Source of the DNA: Rhodanobacter sp.
GTDB lineage: Bacteria > Pseudomonadota > Gammaproteobacteria > Xanthomonadales > Rhodanobacteraceae
Direction of reading: 5' to 3'
DNA length: 64,000 bases
NCBI GenBank assembly: GCA_004298015.1
Contig: SCSE01000002.1
Location: forward strand, 62,001 to 126,000
This document shows positions 23,425 through 32,558 of the stretch, one piece after another. The position numbers and the translations under genes are program-made. Each line of letters begins with the position of its first letter. Within the stretch, counting starts at the first letter, position 1. The notes under the pieces are model-generated. The model worked only from the letters and a program-made list of their open reading frames with translations, was not told where the DNA came from and made no database searches.

Positions 23425-23997
23425 ATGAGCCAAGCCAACGATGAAAATCTGATCTGGATCGATCTGGAGATGACCGGCCTCGATACGGACAACGACTCGA
23501 TCCTCGAGATCGCCACGGTGGTCACCGACAAGCAGCTGAATGTCTTGGCGGAAGGCCCGGTATTTGCGATTCGCCACGAGATCGACCGGCTGGAGGCGAT
23601 GGATAGCTGGAACAGCAATCAGCATCACAAGTCCGGTTTGTGGCGGCAGGTGCTGATATCCGGGACCGATCACGAGATGGCCGAGCAGGCCACGGTCGAA
23701 TTTCTGCGCGCATGGGTAGCGCCGGGCAAGTCGCCGATGTGCGGCAATTCGATCTGTCAGGATCGACGCTTCATGCATCGCCAGATGCCGCGGCTGGAGC
23801 GCTATTTCCATTACCGCAATCTGGACGTGTCGACGCTCAAGGAGCTGGCCCGGCGCTGGGCGCCAGCCGTCGCCAGGAGTTTCGGCAAGGAATCAGCGCA
23901 TACGGCATTGTCGGATATTCGCGACTCCATTGACGAGTTGCGCCATTACCGCCGTTACATGGGTGAGCTGGGTGGCATGGCTGATGCTGATGTGTGA
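23425..23997 (+). CDS. orn: oligoribonuclease
   Basis: 3'-5' exoribonuclease that degrades short RNA oligonucleotides, including pGpG from cyclic-di-GMP turnover. 190 residues, standard. The DEDDh catalytic residues are visible: [15 protein letters not shown] (DxE), [16 protein letters not shown] (Asp), and [17 protein letters not shown] (His and Asp). ATG 23425 is preceded by GGAGCG. Divergent from the exonuclease I gene. Confidence 0.97.
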   Translation: MSQANDENLIWIDLEMTGLDTDNDSILEIATVVTDKQLNVLAEGPVFAIRHEIDRLEAMDSWNSNQHHKSGLWRQVLISGTDHEMAEQATVEFLRAWVAPGKSPMCGNSICQDRRFMHRQMPRLERYFHYRNLDVSTLKELARRWAPAVARSFGKESAHTALSDIRDSIDELRHYRRYMGELGGMADADV

Positions 23998-24051
23998 TAT
24001 GGGTGGCCGGTCGATGACCGGCCGGGATGTTGCCGCAGGGAGGTTTTGAAC

Positions 24052-24960
24052 ATGTCGATCGATCTGTTGGCGCCGGTGCTGGATTGTGCGGGACGCCCGC
24101 TTCGGCTGGATCGCCCGCGCGTGGTCGGCATTCTCAATCTCACCCCTGATTCGTTTTCCGACGATGGCCATCACCACTCGGTGGACGAGGCGGTGGCGCA
24201 TGGCTTGCGGATGGCGGAGGAGGGCGCCGATATGCTCGACGTCGGCGGGGAGTCGACCCGGCCCGGTGCCGACGAAGTCCTTGCGGAAGAGGAGATGCGG
24301 CGGATACTCCCGGTGATCGAGCAGTTGATCGCGCGTACCACGCTGCCGATCGCCGTCGATACCTCCAAGCCCGAGGTAATGCGCGCCGCAGTGGCCGCTG
24401 GTGCCGGCATGATCAACGATGTGTGGGCGCTGCGCCGCGACGGTGCGATGGATGCCGCGGCCGAACTGGGTGTACCGGTATGCCTCATGCACATGCAGGG
24501 CGAGCCGGGCAGCATGCAGGGCGAACCGCACTATGAGGACGTGGTGGGGGAAGTTCATCGCTTTCTCACCCACCGGCTGTTCGCCTGCGAACTGGCCGGT
24601 ATCGACAAGCGCCAGGTGATGCTGGATCCGGGTTTCGGCTTTGGCAAGACGCTGGAACATAACCTGGCGCTGCTGTCCGCGCTGGAGCGCTTTGACAATC
24701 TCGGCAGTGGCATCTACGCCGGTTTGTCGCGCAAGTCGATGATCGGCACACTGACCGGCAAGTCGGTGCCGGCCGAGCGGGCTGCCGGATCGGCCGCCGC
24801 GGCGCTGATTGCAGCGCAGCGCGGGGCACGCATGGTCCGTGTTCACGACGTCGCGGCGACGGTCGATGCGCTTGCGGTCTGGCGCGCGGTCCACGCGCTG
24901 GACATCGTGCCGCGGCGCGAGGCGGGTCCATCGATGCCGCGCTGGCCGGACGACGACTGA
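24052..24960 (+). CDS. folP: dihydropteroate synthase
   Basis: Condenses 6-hydroxymethyl-dihydropterin pyrophosphate with p-aminobenzoate in folate synthesis; target of sulfonamides. ATG 24052 has GGGAGG upstream and gives 302 residues. Conserved blocks: VVGILNLTPDSFSDDGHH, DMLDVGGESTRPGADEV, PIAVDTSKPEVMRAAV and LDPGFGFGKTLEHNLALL. The tail ends VRVHDVAATVDAL. It precedes glmM by 75 bp, an arrangement common in proteobacteria (folP-glmM, usually behind ftsH); ftsH is absent here. Confidence 0.97.
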   Translation: MSIDLLAPVLDCAGRPLRLDRPRVVGILNLTPDSFSDDGHHHSVDEAVAHGLRMAEEGADMLDVGGESTRPGADEVLAEEEMRRILPVIEQLIARTTLPIAVDTSKPEVMRAAVAAGAGMINDVWALRRDGAMDAAAELGVPVCLMHMQGEPGSMQGEPHYEDVVGEVHRFLTHRLFACELAGIDKRQVMLDPGFGFGKTLEHNLALLSALERFDNLGSGIYAGLSRKSMIGTLTGKSVPAERAAGSAAAALIAAQRGARMVRVHDVAATVDALAVWRAVHALDIVPRREAGPSMPRWPDDD

Positions 24961-25035
24961 ACGCTTCATCGGGGGGCGACCCGCAGCCATGTTGGGTCGC
25001 AATACCAGGGACATCCTACGCGACGGCAGGACACC

Positions 25036-26388
25036 ATGACGCAACGCAAATATTTCGGTACCGACGGCATCCGTGGCATGGTCGGGGAGTGGCCTATAAG
25101 CGCGGATTTCATGTTGCGGCTGGGCCGTGCCGTGGGCGCTGTGCTGACTCGGGAAACCGGGCGCAAGCCGCTGGTGCTGATCGGCAAGGACACCCGGGTG
25201 TCCGGTTACATGTTCGAGTCGGCGCTGGAGGCAGGCCTGGTCGCGGCAGGGGTCGATGTGGGCTTGCTCGGCCCGATGCCGACGCCGGCGGTGGCTTTTC
25301 TCACCCGGTCGCTGCGTGCCGCCGCAGGCATCGTCATCAGCGCCTCGCACAACCCGCACCATGACAATGGGATCAAGTTTTTTTCTGCCCAGGGCGAAAA
25401 GCTTTCAGATGACATCGAGCTGGCCATCGAGCGGGAGCTGGATGCCGACTTCGTCACCGTGCCGTCCGAACAGCTCGGCAAGGCCACGCGCATCGGCGAC
25501 GCGGTGGCGCGTTATGCCGAGTTCTGCAAGGCCACCGTGGCGGAGGATTTCAGCCTGCGCGGACTCAAGCTGGTGCTCGACTGCGCCAACGGCGCGACCT
25601 ATCAGGTAGCCCCCAAAGTATTCACCGAACTGGGTGCCGAGGTAAGCGCCATCGGCGACAAGCCGGACGGGTTCAACATCAATCGCGAGGTCGGCTCCAC
25701 CCATCCACGGGCTTTGCAGGACGCGGTTCTGGCGCAGGGCGCGGATATCGGTATCGCGTTCGACGGCGACGGTGACCGCGTCTTGCTGGTGGACAGCCAG
25801 GGCGGGCTCGCCGATGGCGACGACATCCTCTATGTGCTGGCCTGTCGGCTTCAGGCCACGGGTGAGTTGAAAGGGCCGGTGGTCGGAACCTTGATGAGCA
25901 ATTTCGGCCTGGAACAGGCGCTGGCCAAGATCGGCGTGGCGCTGATTCGTGCCAATGTGGGCGATCGCTTCGTGTTGCAGCAGCTCAAGCAGCACGGCGG
26001 CCAGCTGGGTGGTGAAACCTCGGGGCATATCCTGTGTCTGGATCGGGCCACGACCGGTGACGGTATCGTGGCGGCATTGGCCGTGCTGGAAGCGCTGGGC
26101 CAGACCGGGCTAGGTCTGTTGACGGCACGGCAAGGCTTGCACAAATTGCCGCAGGTGATGCTCAACGTGCGCGTCGAAAGTGCGCGCGATGTGCTCGGCA
26201 CGGCGGCGGTCCAGGCGGCCTTGGCCGAGACCCAGGCCGGGCTCGAGGGTCGGGGCAGGGTGTTCTTGCGTGCGTCGGGTACCGAGCCACTGATACGGGT
26301 TACCGTCGAAGCGGAAGATGCCGATGAGGTGCAGCAGGTGGCCAGTCAACTGGCCGAGGTCGTAAAATCGTCCGCCTTGCGTTCGTGA
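25036..26388 (+). CDS. glmM: phosphoglucosamine mutase
   Basis: Interconverts glucosamine-6-phosphate and glucosamine-1-phosphate for UDP-GlcNAc, peptidoglycan and LPS synthesis. 450 residues. It starts [18 protein letters not shown], has the active-site serine loop [19 protein letters not shown], the metal-binding loop [14 protein letters not shown], sugar-binding GGETSGHI and the phosphate-binding [18 protein letters not shown] at the C-terminus. All catalytic elements are intact. Confidence 0.97.
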   Translation: MTQRKYFGTDGIRGMVGEWPISADFMLRLGRAVGAVLTRETGRKPLVLIGKDTRVSGYMFESALEAGLVAAGVDVGLLGPMPTPAVAFLTRSLRAAAGIVISASHNPHHDNGIKFFSAQGEKLSDDIELAIERELDADFVTVPSEQLGKATRIGDAVARYAEFCKATVAEDFSLRGLKLVLDCANGATYQVAPKVFTELGAEVSAIGDKPDGFNINREVGSTHPRALQDAVLAQGADIGIAFDGDGDRVLLVDSQGGLADGDDILYVLACRLQATGELKGPVVGTLMSNFGLEQALAKIGVALIRANVGDRFVLQQLKQHGGQLGGETSGHILCLDRATTGDGIVAALAVLEALGQTGLGLLTARQGLHKLPQVMLNVRVESARDVLGTAAVQAALAETQAGLEGRGRVFLRASGTEPLIRVTVEAEDADEVQQVASQLAEVVKSSALRS

Positions 26389-26488
26389 GCCTGTCGTTGC
26401 ATTGATTTAGCCGGGTCGCCATGGAATGGCCCGACGTGCTTCGCCCCGAAGGGCGGAGGAGTGGGATTGCACGCCAACGGGACCTGAG

Positions 26489-27421
26489 ATGAAAAACGTA
26501 CCTACGCTCGATATTCGTCGTTACGACACGGACCGCCAGGCTTTCGTGGCCGAGATCGGCGCGGCTTATCGCGAATTCGGTTTTTGCTGTATCGGCGGTC
26601 ACGGCATTTCACGGCAGCTGATCGATGGATCGTACGAGGTGTTCCAGCGCTTTTTCGCGTTGCCGAACGAGACCAAGCTGAAGTATCACCTGCACGGTGC
26701 CGGCGGAGCACGCGGCTATACACCGTTCAAGGTGGAGACGGCCAAGGACAGCCAGTACGCCGACTTGAAGGAGTTCTGGCACATCGGCCGCGAGATTCCG
26801 CGCGACTCGAAGTTCGCTGCGCTGATGCCACCGAACCTGTGGCCGGATGAGGTGCCGGAATTCCAGCGTTATGGCTATGGCCTGTATCAGGCCCTGGATC
26901 AGCTTGGTACTCGCGTGCTGCGTGCGCTGGCCTTGCATATCGACCTGCCGGAGAACTTCTTCGAGGACAAGACGGACCAGGGCAACTCGATCCTGCGGCC
27001 GATCCACTATCCGCCGATCACGGCGGATGGTGTGCCCAACGTGCGTGCGGGGGCGCACGAGGACATCAACTTCATCACCTTGCTGGTCGGCGCCAGCGCC
27101 GAGGGGCTGGAGGTGTGCAGCGATGGCCACTGGTTGCCGATTACCACCGCGGGTGACGCGATCGTGGTGAACATTGGCGACATGTTGCAGCGCCTCAGCA
27201 ATCAGGTGTATCCCTCCACCACCCATCGGGTGGTCAATCCGCAGAACGAGAATGCGCGCAAGCCGCGCTATTCGGTGCCGTTCTTCCTGCATCCAAACCC
27301 CGACGTGGTGCTTGATCCGGTGCCCGAATGCGTCACGCCGGACAACCCGAGCCGCTATCCGACCTCGATCAATTCGCACGACTATCTGCTGCAGCGACTG
27401 CGTGAGATCAGGCTGATATAA
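26489..27421 (+). CDS. isopenicillin N synthase-like 2OG-Fe(II) oxygenase
   Basis: Non-heme iron dioxygenase of the isopenicillin-N-synthase/DIOX group. ATG 26489 gives 310 residues. The N-terminal DIOX domain contains IDGSYEVFQRFFALPNETK. The double-stranded beta-helix carries the iron triad in AHEDINFITLL (HxD) and YPSTTHRVVNP (His), and RYSVPFFLHPN (2OG-binding Arg). Substrate unknown; in other bacteria such proteins often lie near ordinary housekeeping genes without pathway context, as here between glmM and an SDR. A small GC-rich hairpin (CCCCGAAGGGC) lies in the 100-bp leader. Confidence 0.9.
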   Translation: MKNVPTLDIRRYDTDRQAFVAEIGAAYREFGFCCIGGHGISRQLIDGSYEVFQRFFALPNETKLKYHLHGAGGARGYTPFKVETAKDSQYADLKEFWHIGREIPRDSKFAALMPPNLWPDEVPEFQRYGYGLYQALDQLGTRVLRALALHIDLPENFFEDKTDQGNSILRPIHYPPITADGVPNVRAGAHEDINFITLLVGASAEGLEVCSDGHWLPITTAGDAIVVNIGDMLQRLSNQVYPSTTHRVVNPQNENARKPRYSVPFFLHPNPDVVLDPVPECVTPDNPSRYPTSINSHDYLLQRLREIRLI

Positions 27422-27503
27422 GCCGTCCTGATTACCCGTCGGCTGCATCCCCGTTTGAACTATGGCTGATGCCTCAGGAGGCACGTTTCCCGCCGCCGCG
27501 CAG

Positions 27504-27568
27504 GGCGGACACCGTCCCCCGTTCTTCGTCACGACGCTCCGTGGCAGGGTCGGCGGACCGTGTCCGCC
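27504..27568. repeat. inverted repeat with 12-bp arms
   Basis: GGCGGACACCGT (27504-27515) and ACCGTGTCCGCC (27557-27568) pair with one mismatch around a 41-base loop, inside the 246-bp stretch between two convergent genes. It may act as a bidirectional transcription end or be a REP-like element; there is no T-tract to support an intrinsic terminator. Confidence 0.45.
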
Positions 27569-27667
27569 TTACACCGAGGCATGGGCTGCAATGGAAGTCC
27601 GGTCACCGTCGGCTGTATTCTCGTTTCGCGTCGGGCGATGCGACGAGCCCGGATCTCCGATGGCGCA

Positions 27668-28495
27668 TTACAGCTTGGTGTTGCGATAGCGTTTTGCCTG
27701 CCGCGCCGAAAGCGCCAGCGCCAGGCGATCGGGCATCAGCTGGATCAGGGCCTTGATGGTGCGGTTGACTCGTCCTGGAACGTGCATCGCATCGCCCCGT
27801 TCCACGGCCTCGATACCCTGGCGGGCCACCTCGTCCGCACTCAACCACATGAACCCCGGCAGCCGGTCCATCTTGTCGCGGGTGCCGGTGACATCGTGAA
27901 ACTCGGACCAGGTGAAACCCGGGCACAGCGCGCACACGTGCACTCCGGAAGCCCGGTTCTCCAGGGCCAGCGACTGCGAAAAACGGATCAGGTAGCTCTT
28001 CGAGGCGGCATACAGCGTATGTCCGGGCGGGGCCGGTACCAGTCCTGCAAGGGAGGCAATATTGATGATACGGCCATAGCCGCGCTCGCGCATACCCGGC
28101 AGCAGGCGCCATGCCAGCTCCGTAGGCGCGGTCAGCAACACCTGGAGAAATTCGGCATGGGTGTGCCAGTCGTTTTCTGCAAACGTTCCCGGCACACCGT
28201 ATCCGGCATTGTTGACAAGCCAGTCGATTTGCACGCCCTGGCTCGCCAGTGCATCGCACAGCAAGCGTGGGGTGGCTGGGTCGGCCAGGTCGAAAGGCAG
28301 TACCGTGACCTCGATCCCGCTGCGCTCGCGTAATACGATAGCCAACGCCTCCAGCCGCTGCGTGCGCCGGGCGGTCAACACCAGGTCGTGCCCCCGATCG
28401 GCCAGGCGGTGGCAGAATGCACGACCGATGCCGGACGAGGCGCCGGTGATCAGGCTGCGCGGGCGGGGTGCTGGCATCAGGGGAATCCTTGGCAT
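27668..28495 (-). CDS. SDR-family oxidoreductase (classical)
   Basis: Short-chain dehydrogenase/reductase of unknown substrate, about 270 residues. Visible: NAD(P)-binding TGASSGIGRAF, DWLVNNAGYG, and catalytic IINIASLAGLVPAPPGHTLY with YAASKSYLIRFSQS (Ser, Tyr, Lys). The C-terminal GFMWLSADEVARQGIEAV is like the YqjQ/DltE group of lipid-linked SDRs. Start is either ATG 28495 or ATG 28477; the second fits the family better. Divergent from tpiA (120-bp gap). Confidence 0.88.
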   Translation of the reverse strand: MPRIPLMPAPRPRSLITGASSGIGRAFCHRLADRGHDLVLTARRTQRLEALAIVLRERSGIEVTVLPFDLADPATPRLLCDALASQGVQIDWLVNNAGYGVPGTFAENDWHTHAEFLQVLLTAPTELAWRLLPGMRERGYGRIINIASLAGLVPAPPGHTLYAASKSYLIRFSQSLALENRASGVHVCALCPGFTWSEFHDVTGTRDKMDRLPGFMWLSADEVARQGIEAVERGDAMHVPGRVNRTIKALIQLMPDRLALALSARQAKRYRNTKL

Positions 28496-28614
28496 GGGAG
28501 AGGAAAGGCTGATTCTGGCAGCCGAAGGCCGTGAATAGGACTTGTGTCATCGGTAGTTTGCCGATGCCGGGGGCGCTCGGTAAGCTGTCCACTTGATCGC
28601 AACGGAAGCTGACC

Positions 28615-29364
28615 ATGCGCAAGAAACTCGTCGCCGGCAACTGGAAAATGCATGGCAGCCGGTCCATGGCCCGTGCCTTGACACGTGATCTGATCGCGGC
28701 GCGTTCCAATGCGGTCGACATGGTCGTGTTTCCCCCTTTTCCGTACCTTGCCGGGCTGGCTTCAGCATGTGCCGGGTCGGGTATCGGCGTGGGTGCCCAG
28801 GATGTGAGCGAACATCCGGGGCAGGGAGCCTATACCGGCGAGGTATCGGCTGCCATGCTGGCGGATGTTGGCGCGCAGTGGGTGCTGACCGGGCACTCTG
28901 AACGGCGCCACTATCACAGCGAAAGCAATGAGCAGGTCGCGTCCAAATTTGCGGCCGCCTGTGCCGGCGGGCTTACCCCGATACTTTGTGTGGGCGAAAC
29001 CCTTGAGCAGCGGGAGTCCGGTGATACCGAAGTGGTCATCGAGCGGCAATTGCAGGCGGTACTGGCCCAGGTGGGCATCGTCTGCTTCGATACAGCGGTC
29101 ATCGCGTACGAGCCGGTATGGGCCATCGGTACGGGTCGTACTGCCACACCGGAGCAGGTACAGCGGGTACACGCGTTCATTCGTAGCCAACTTGAAAAAG
29201 AAGATGTTACAATTGCCCGTCTGACCCGACTGCTTTACGGTGGTAGTGTCAAGGCGGCCAATGCTGCCGAATTGTTCGCGCAAGCGGATGTTGACGGAGG
29301 ATTGATAGGGGGTGCCGCTCTGGTGGCTTCCGAATTCCTCGAAATCTGCGCTGCGGCGCACTAA
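28615..29364 (+). CDS. tpiA: triosephosphate isomerase
   Basis: Interconverts dihydroxyacetone phosphate and glyceraldehyde-3-phosphate in glycolysis. 249 residues: KLVAGNWKMHGS (Asn and Lys active site), WVLTGHSERRHY (catalytic His), VIAYEPVWAIGTGRTATPEQ (catalytic Glu), and LYGGSVKAANA / GGLIGGAAL phosphate loops. It is followed 24 bp later by secG and then tRNA-Leu, a gene order seen in many proteobacteria. Confidence 0.97.
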   Translation: MRKKLVAGNWKMHGSRSMARALTRDLIAARSNAVDMVVFPPFPYLAGLASACAGSGIGVGAQDVSEHPGQGAYTGEVSAAMLADVGAQWVLTGHSERRHYHSESNEQVASKFAAACAGGLTPILCVGETLEQRESGDTEVVIERQLQAVLAQVGIVCFDTAVIAYEPVWAIGTGRTATPEQVQRVHAFIRSQLEKEDVTIARLTRLLYGGSVKAANAAELFAQADVDGGLIGGAALVASEFLEICAAAH

Positions 29365-29388
29365 GCGCTACAGGCCCGAAAAGAAATC

Positions 29389-29835
29389 ATGTTCGTCATT
29401 TTCAGCGTGTTTTACATCCTGATCGCAGCGGCGATGATCGTGCTGATCCTGCTGCAGAACGGCGCCGGTGCCGACGCCGGGTCGGGTTTTGGCGGCGGTG
29501 GATCGGCGACGGTTTTTGGTGCTCGCGGTTCGGCCACCTTCCTTACCCGCGCTACGGGCGTACTGGCGGCGCTGTTCTTTCTGCTCAGTCTCGGCATGGG
29601 GATATACCTCAACGGCAGCGGTCAGGTGCACAGTAACGGCGGCGATCTCGGTGTAATGGCCGGGATGGCCAACAAGGCGGCGGCCGAAAAGCCTTCGCCA
29701 GCTTCAGCGCCTGCGGCGACGGAAGTGCCATCCGTGACCCCGGCTGCTGCCAACGCCGTGCCGGCGGCGTCCTCTACGCCACCGAAGCCGTCCGGTGAAG
29801 TTCCCGCCGTCAAGCAGCCAGGCGGAAAGCAATAA
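29389..29835 (+). CDS. secG: preprotein translocase subunit SecG
   Basis: Accessory subunit of the SecYEG channel in the inner membrane. 148 residues: two hydrophobic helices (residues about 2-22 and 55-75) flank the conserved loop LQNGAGADAGSGFGGGGSATVFGARGSA. The long Ala/Pro/Ser-rich C-terminal tail (from about residue 98) is poorly conserved but usual in Xanthomonadales. Confidence 0.95.
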   Translation: MFVIFSVFYILIAAAMIVLILLQNGAGADAGSGFGGGGSATVFGARGSATFLTRATGVLAALFFLLSLGMGIYLNGSGQVHSNGGDLGVMAGMANKAAAEKPSPASAPAATEVPSVTPAAANAVPAASSTPPKPSGEVPAVKQPGGKQ

Positions 29836-29846
29836 ACGACACACCT

Positions 29847-29931
29847 GCCCAGGTGGCGGAACTGGTAGACGCACTACCTTGAGGTGGTAGCGACGCAAGT
29901 CGTAGGGGTTCGAGTCCCCTCTTGGGCACCA
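29847..29931 (+). tRNA. tRNA-Leu (anticodon GAG)
   Basis: The 85-base cloverleaf has a 7-bp acceptor stem (GCCCAGG with CTTGGGC), D-arm GCGGAACTGGTAGACGC, anticodon stem CTACC/GGTAG with loop TTGAGGT (anticodon GAG at 29881-29883), a long variable arm typical of class II tRNAs, T-arm GGGTTCGAGTCCC, and an encoded CCA end. It is the integration site of the island whose integrase starts 187 bp downstream. Confidence 0.97.
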
Positions 29932-29984
29932 ATTGATAGTTTCGAACTGTCCATAACGGTCCGAAATTGTCCAGAAGTACAGAT

Positions 29985-30010
29985 AACCCCGCGTAACTGC
30001 GGGGTTTTTT
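29985..30010 (+). terminator. intrinsic terminator behind tRNA-Leu
   Basis: Perfect 8-bp stem AACCCCGC/GCGGGGTT around the loop GTAACT, followed by a run of six T. It would end the tpiA-secG-tRNA transcript just inside the island's left edge. Confidence 0.85.
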
Positions 30011-30073
30011 GTTTGTGTGGTGTCCAGAGTAGTCTGAGGGTATCCGAGGGGGTCTAGGGCTTTTGGGTAGAAT

Positions 30074-30104
30074 TTTGGGTATGATTCTCCCATTCATACC
30101 CAAA
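30074..30104. promoter_or_regulatory. inverted repeat overlapping the integrase promoter
   Basis: TTTGGGTATGA (30074-30084) and TCATACCCAAA (30094-30104) form a perfect 11-bp palindrome with a 9-base spacer, ending 13 bp before the integrase ATG. A further direct copy of TTTTGGGTA lies at 30061. TATGAT inside the left arm could serve as a -10 element. Candidate operator for the integrase itself or the AlpA-type regulator, or an RNA hairpin hiding the start; undecided. Confidence 0.5.
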
Positions 30105-30117
30105 TTGGTCCCTAGAT

Positions 30118-31416
30118 ATGCCTCGCCTGGCAACCCCCTTGGCTGAGCTTCAGATCCGCAAGGCCAAACCGGCCGATAAGGCGTACTTCCTGCCGGATGG
30201 CAATGGGCTGGTGCTGTCAATCAGTCCCGCGGGCCGCAAGTCATGGCTGGTGCGTTACCGCCTGCCTGATGGTTCGCGTCCGGCACCGGCCACCATTGGT
30301 CATTACCCGACCATGTCCCTGGCCGAAGCTCGCGTCAAAGCTGTGGAAGTGCAGCGCGATGCCAAAGAGGGCAACTCCACTGCAGGAATACGCAAGGCCC
30401 AGCGGGGAGTCGCTGCTGCCGAAGGCGCGGAGCAAGGGGCTCTAGCGCAGGCGCAGGCGGAGACCGAGCAAGCCTCGTTTCGCGCTGTCTCTGGTCGATG
30501 GATGGCCGAGAAGCGGCCAACTTGGGCCACAGAAACCTACCGCAAGGCTAGCCTAGTGATTGATTCGTACCTGGTTCCCAAGCTGGGCGATCTGGACATG
30601 CGCAATCTGGAGACGAAGGACGTTCGACCAGCGCTGGTGGAGATGGCCAAGGACACCCCACAACTAGCCCGTAAGGCACGCCAATACGTCGCCAGCATTG
30701 TTGACCATGCCATCAACGAAGGGTTGCGACCCGATGAAAGCAGGCTAAGGCTGGATCGCGTGCTTCCATCTTTCCGCAGCGGTCACATGCCCGCCGTCAC
30801 GGAAGACGACAGCAAGCTAGGTGATGTCATGCGTGCCATCGACGCTTATCCTAACCGTGTAGTGCGGGCGGCGCTGATCTTGGCCGCGTTGACCGCTATG
30901 CGCTCTGGTGTAGTGGCCAGCGCCCGATGGGCGGAAATCGACCTGACAACGGGTGAGTGGAGAATTCCGGGCATGAATCCAGATGGTACCAATCGGATGA
31001 AAACCGGACAGAATTTCAGTACCTCGTTGCCAGAGCAGGCACTCGTCGTGCTGAAGGAGATGCACGAGCGGAACATGGGTGGCGAATGCGTATTTCCACC
31101 TCAAGGGCGGCAGAATTCAATGCATCTCAGCCGGGATTCGCTGAGCAAGGCCTTGCGTGACATGGGGTTCCAAGGCGAGCACACCACGCATGGCTTCCGG
31201 GCTTCCTTGCGTACTCTTGGTCGCGAGCGGCTGGGCATTGATGTGGACGTCTTGGAGGCCCAGCTTGCCCATGCGCCGAAGGATGAGGTCGAGGCAGCGT
31301 ATGCCCGTGTGAAGTTCCGCGAGAAACGCCGCGAGGTCATGCAGGAGTGGGCGGATTATCTGGACATGCTCAAAGCAGGGGGCAACGTGGTGCCATTGCG
31401 GCGCAAAGCCGAGTAG
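30118..31416 (+). CDS. tyrosine recombinase, P4-type integrase
   Basis: Site-specific integrase that inserts the island into tRNA-Leu. 432 residues with the N-terminal arm-binding domain (LAELQIRKAKPADKAYFLPD, then NGLVLSISPAGRKSWLVRYR), a SAM-like core-binding domain (around residues 125-215) and a C-terminal catalytic domain. The catalytic residues are visible: Arg in LTAMRSGVVASARW, HxxR in THGFRASLRT, His in AQLAHAPKDE and the nucleophile Tyr in AAYARV. Intact frame, adjacent to the tRNA in the usual order. Excision or integration activity is inferred. Confidence 0.93.
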   Translation: MPRLATPLAELQIRKAKPADKAYFLPDGNGLVLSISPAGRKSWLVRYRLPDGSRPAPATIGHYPTMSLAEARVKAVEVQRDAKEGNSTAGIRKAQRGVAAAEGAEQGALAQAQAETEQASFRAVSGRWMAEKRPTWATETYRKASLVIDSYLVPKLGDLDMRNLETKDVRPALVEMAKDTPQLARKARQYVASIVDHAINEGLRPDESRLRLDRVLPSFRSGHMPAVTEDDSKLGDVMRAIDAYPNRVVRAALILAALTAMRSGVVASARWAEIDLTTGEWRIPGMNPDGTNRMKTGQNFSTSLPEQALVVLKEMHERNMGGECVFPPQGRQNSMHLSRDSLSKALRDMGFQGEHTTHGFRASLRTLGRERLGIDVDVLEAQLAHAPKDEVEAAYARVKFREKRREVMQEWADYLDMLKAGGNVVPLRRKAE

Positions 31417-31453
31417 CGTCTCGGTCAGCGGTCTGATTGGTGGGCAATTGACC

Positions 31454-31481
31454 GTTCCCCGTTCCCCGTTCCCCGTTCCCC
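31454..31481. repeat. tandem heptamer (GTTCCCC)x4
   Basis: Four exact copies of a 7-bp unit lie between the intact integrase and the decayed second integrase. Short 7-8 bp tandem arrays of this kind occur at scattered intergenic spots in this window (compare 61466-61495). Confidence 0.85.
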
Positions 31482-31485
31482 GGCC

Positions 31486-31635
31486 ACCACCGAGCCGGCA
31501 CGCCTCGCCGCCGAGATGGTCAAGCGCCACGACGCCCAGCACATGAGCTTGGTGTTTTCCACCTACCACTCCATCGACGTCATCGGCCAAGCCCAGCACG
31601 ACCACAGCCTGTACCGACCCGGTACAGGTCGGTGA
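31486..31635 (+). pseudogene. fragment resembling a superfamily 2 helicase/restriction enzyme
   Basis: A 49-codon scrap with LVFSTYHSIDVIGQAQ, which resembles the motif Ib/II approach of large helicase-type restriction proteins (FSTYQS...Q..., usually followed by DEAH). It stops at 31633 and is fused directly to an integrase remnant. No start codon of its own fits, and both ends of the gene are missing. Assignment rests on this short motif only. Confidence 0.35.
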
Positions 31636-32235
31636 ACTGATGCGCGTGATCGACGGCTTCACAGGCACCTTCATGGTGGCCTGCGCATTGAAGCTGGCGC
31701 CGTTGTGGTTTTGCCGGCCGGGGGAAATTCGCCAGCAGAGTGGGTGCAATTCGATCTGGACGGCGAACAGCCCTCGTATTCCCTGCCGCCGATCATCCGC
31801 AAGCTGCGCAAGGCCGAGAAGGAAAATCCACAAACCTTGCCCCACATCGTGCCGTTGTCCACCCAGGCGAGAGCCATCCTGCGCGAGCTGCGCCCCGTGA
31901 CGGGGCGTGGCCGCTTTTTATTCCCTGGCGCACGTAGCGTCAGCCGAAATATGTCCGATGGTGCAGTGAATGCCGCCTTGGCTCGTATCGGATACAAGGG
32001 AATCCTCACCGGCCATGGCTTCCGCCACATGGCTCGCACCATGCTGGGCGAACTTGGTTGGAACCCCGAGGCGCTGGAACGTCAGCTGTCGCACAAGGAG
32101 CCGGGTGTGTCAGGCGTCTACAACAAGGCGCAGCAACTTCCTGAACGTCGGAAGATCATGCAAGACTGGGCGGACTATCTGGATGGACTGCGATCGAGTG
32201 ACGAGGTGGTCCCTTTCAAGCGAAAAACCAACTGA
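31613..32235 (+). pseudogene. frameshifted, truncated second integrase
   Basis: The C-terminal catalytic part of another P4-type integrase. In one frame: VGELMRVIDGFTGTFMVACA and APLWFCRPGEIRQ (catalytic Arg). Near 31730 the reading frame changes, and the rest continues as AEWVQFDLDGEQP, PHIVPLSTQARAILREL, LTGHGFRHMARTMLGELGW (HxxR), LERQLSHKEP (His) and VYNKAQQLPERRKIMQDWADYLDG (Tyr). The N-terminal domains are absent. The remnant implies an earlier element at the same tRNA site. Confidence 0.75.
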
Positions 32236-32240
32236 GTTCG

Positions 32241-32558
32241 TTGCCTAACTCAATGGCCGCATTGTCCTGCTAACCATCAGATGGCATGGGCTTTCCCGGA
32301 ATTGTCCGCGTCCGGTCAACGAGGTAGAACCCGGGGTAGAACCCGTCTATCGTGACAGGTCATTTCGCTAAGGCGTGACCGCCTGTCCTGTGGTGATGCT
32401 GGCCTGAGTTGGAAAGGTACGATGTGTTTGCACGACAAGTTGATCGTGCTGATGCGTATGAGGAGTTAGAGTTCGATCGATGCGATGCTACCGAGCAGGA
32501 GGTCGTTACCGAGACCGGATCCTACTCGAGCTGGGAATAAGTCTCTTCGGGAACCTTC
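32241..32558. other. spacer with a short acidic frame
   Basis: No recognised gene. A directly repeated decamer (GTAGAACCCG) occurs near 32321. A 43-codon acidic frame runs from a TTG at 32409 to TAA at 32540 (contains DAYEELEFDRCDATEQEVV) and ends 18 bp before the next gene; it lacks a good start and is not called as a gene. Confidence 0.3.

Noticed and set aside
31454-31481. GTTCCCC repeats as a possible CRISPR
   Set aside because: Direct tandem repeat with a 7-bp unit and no spacers.
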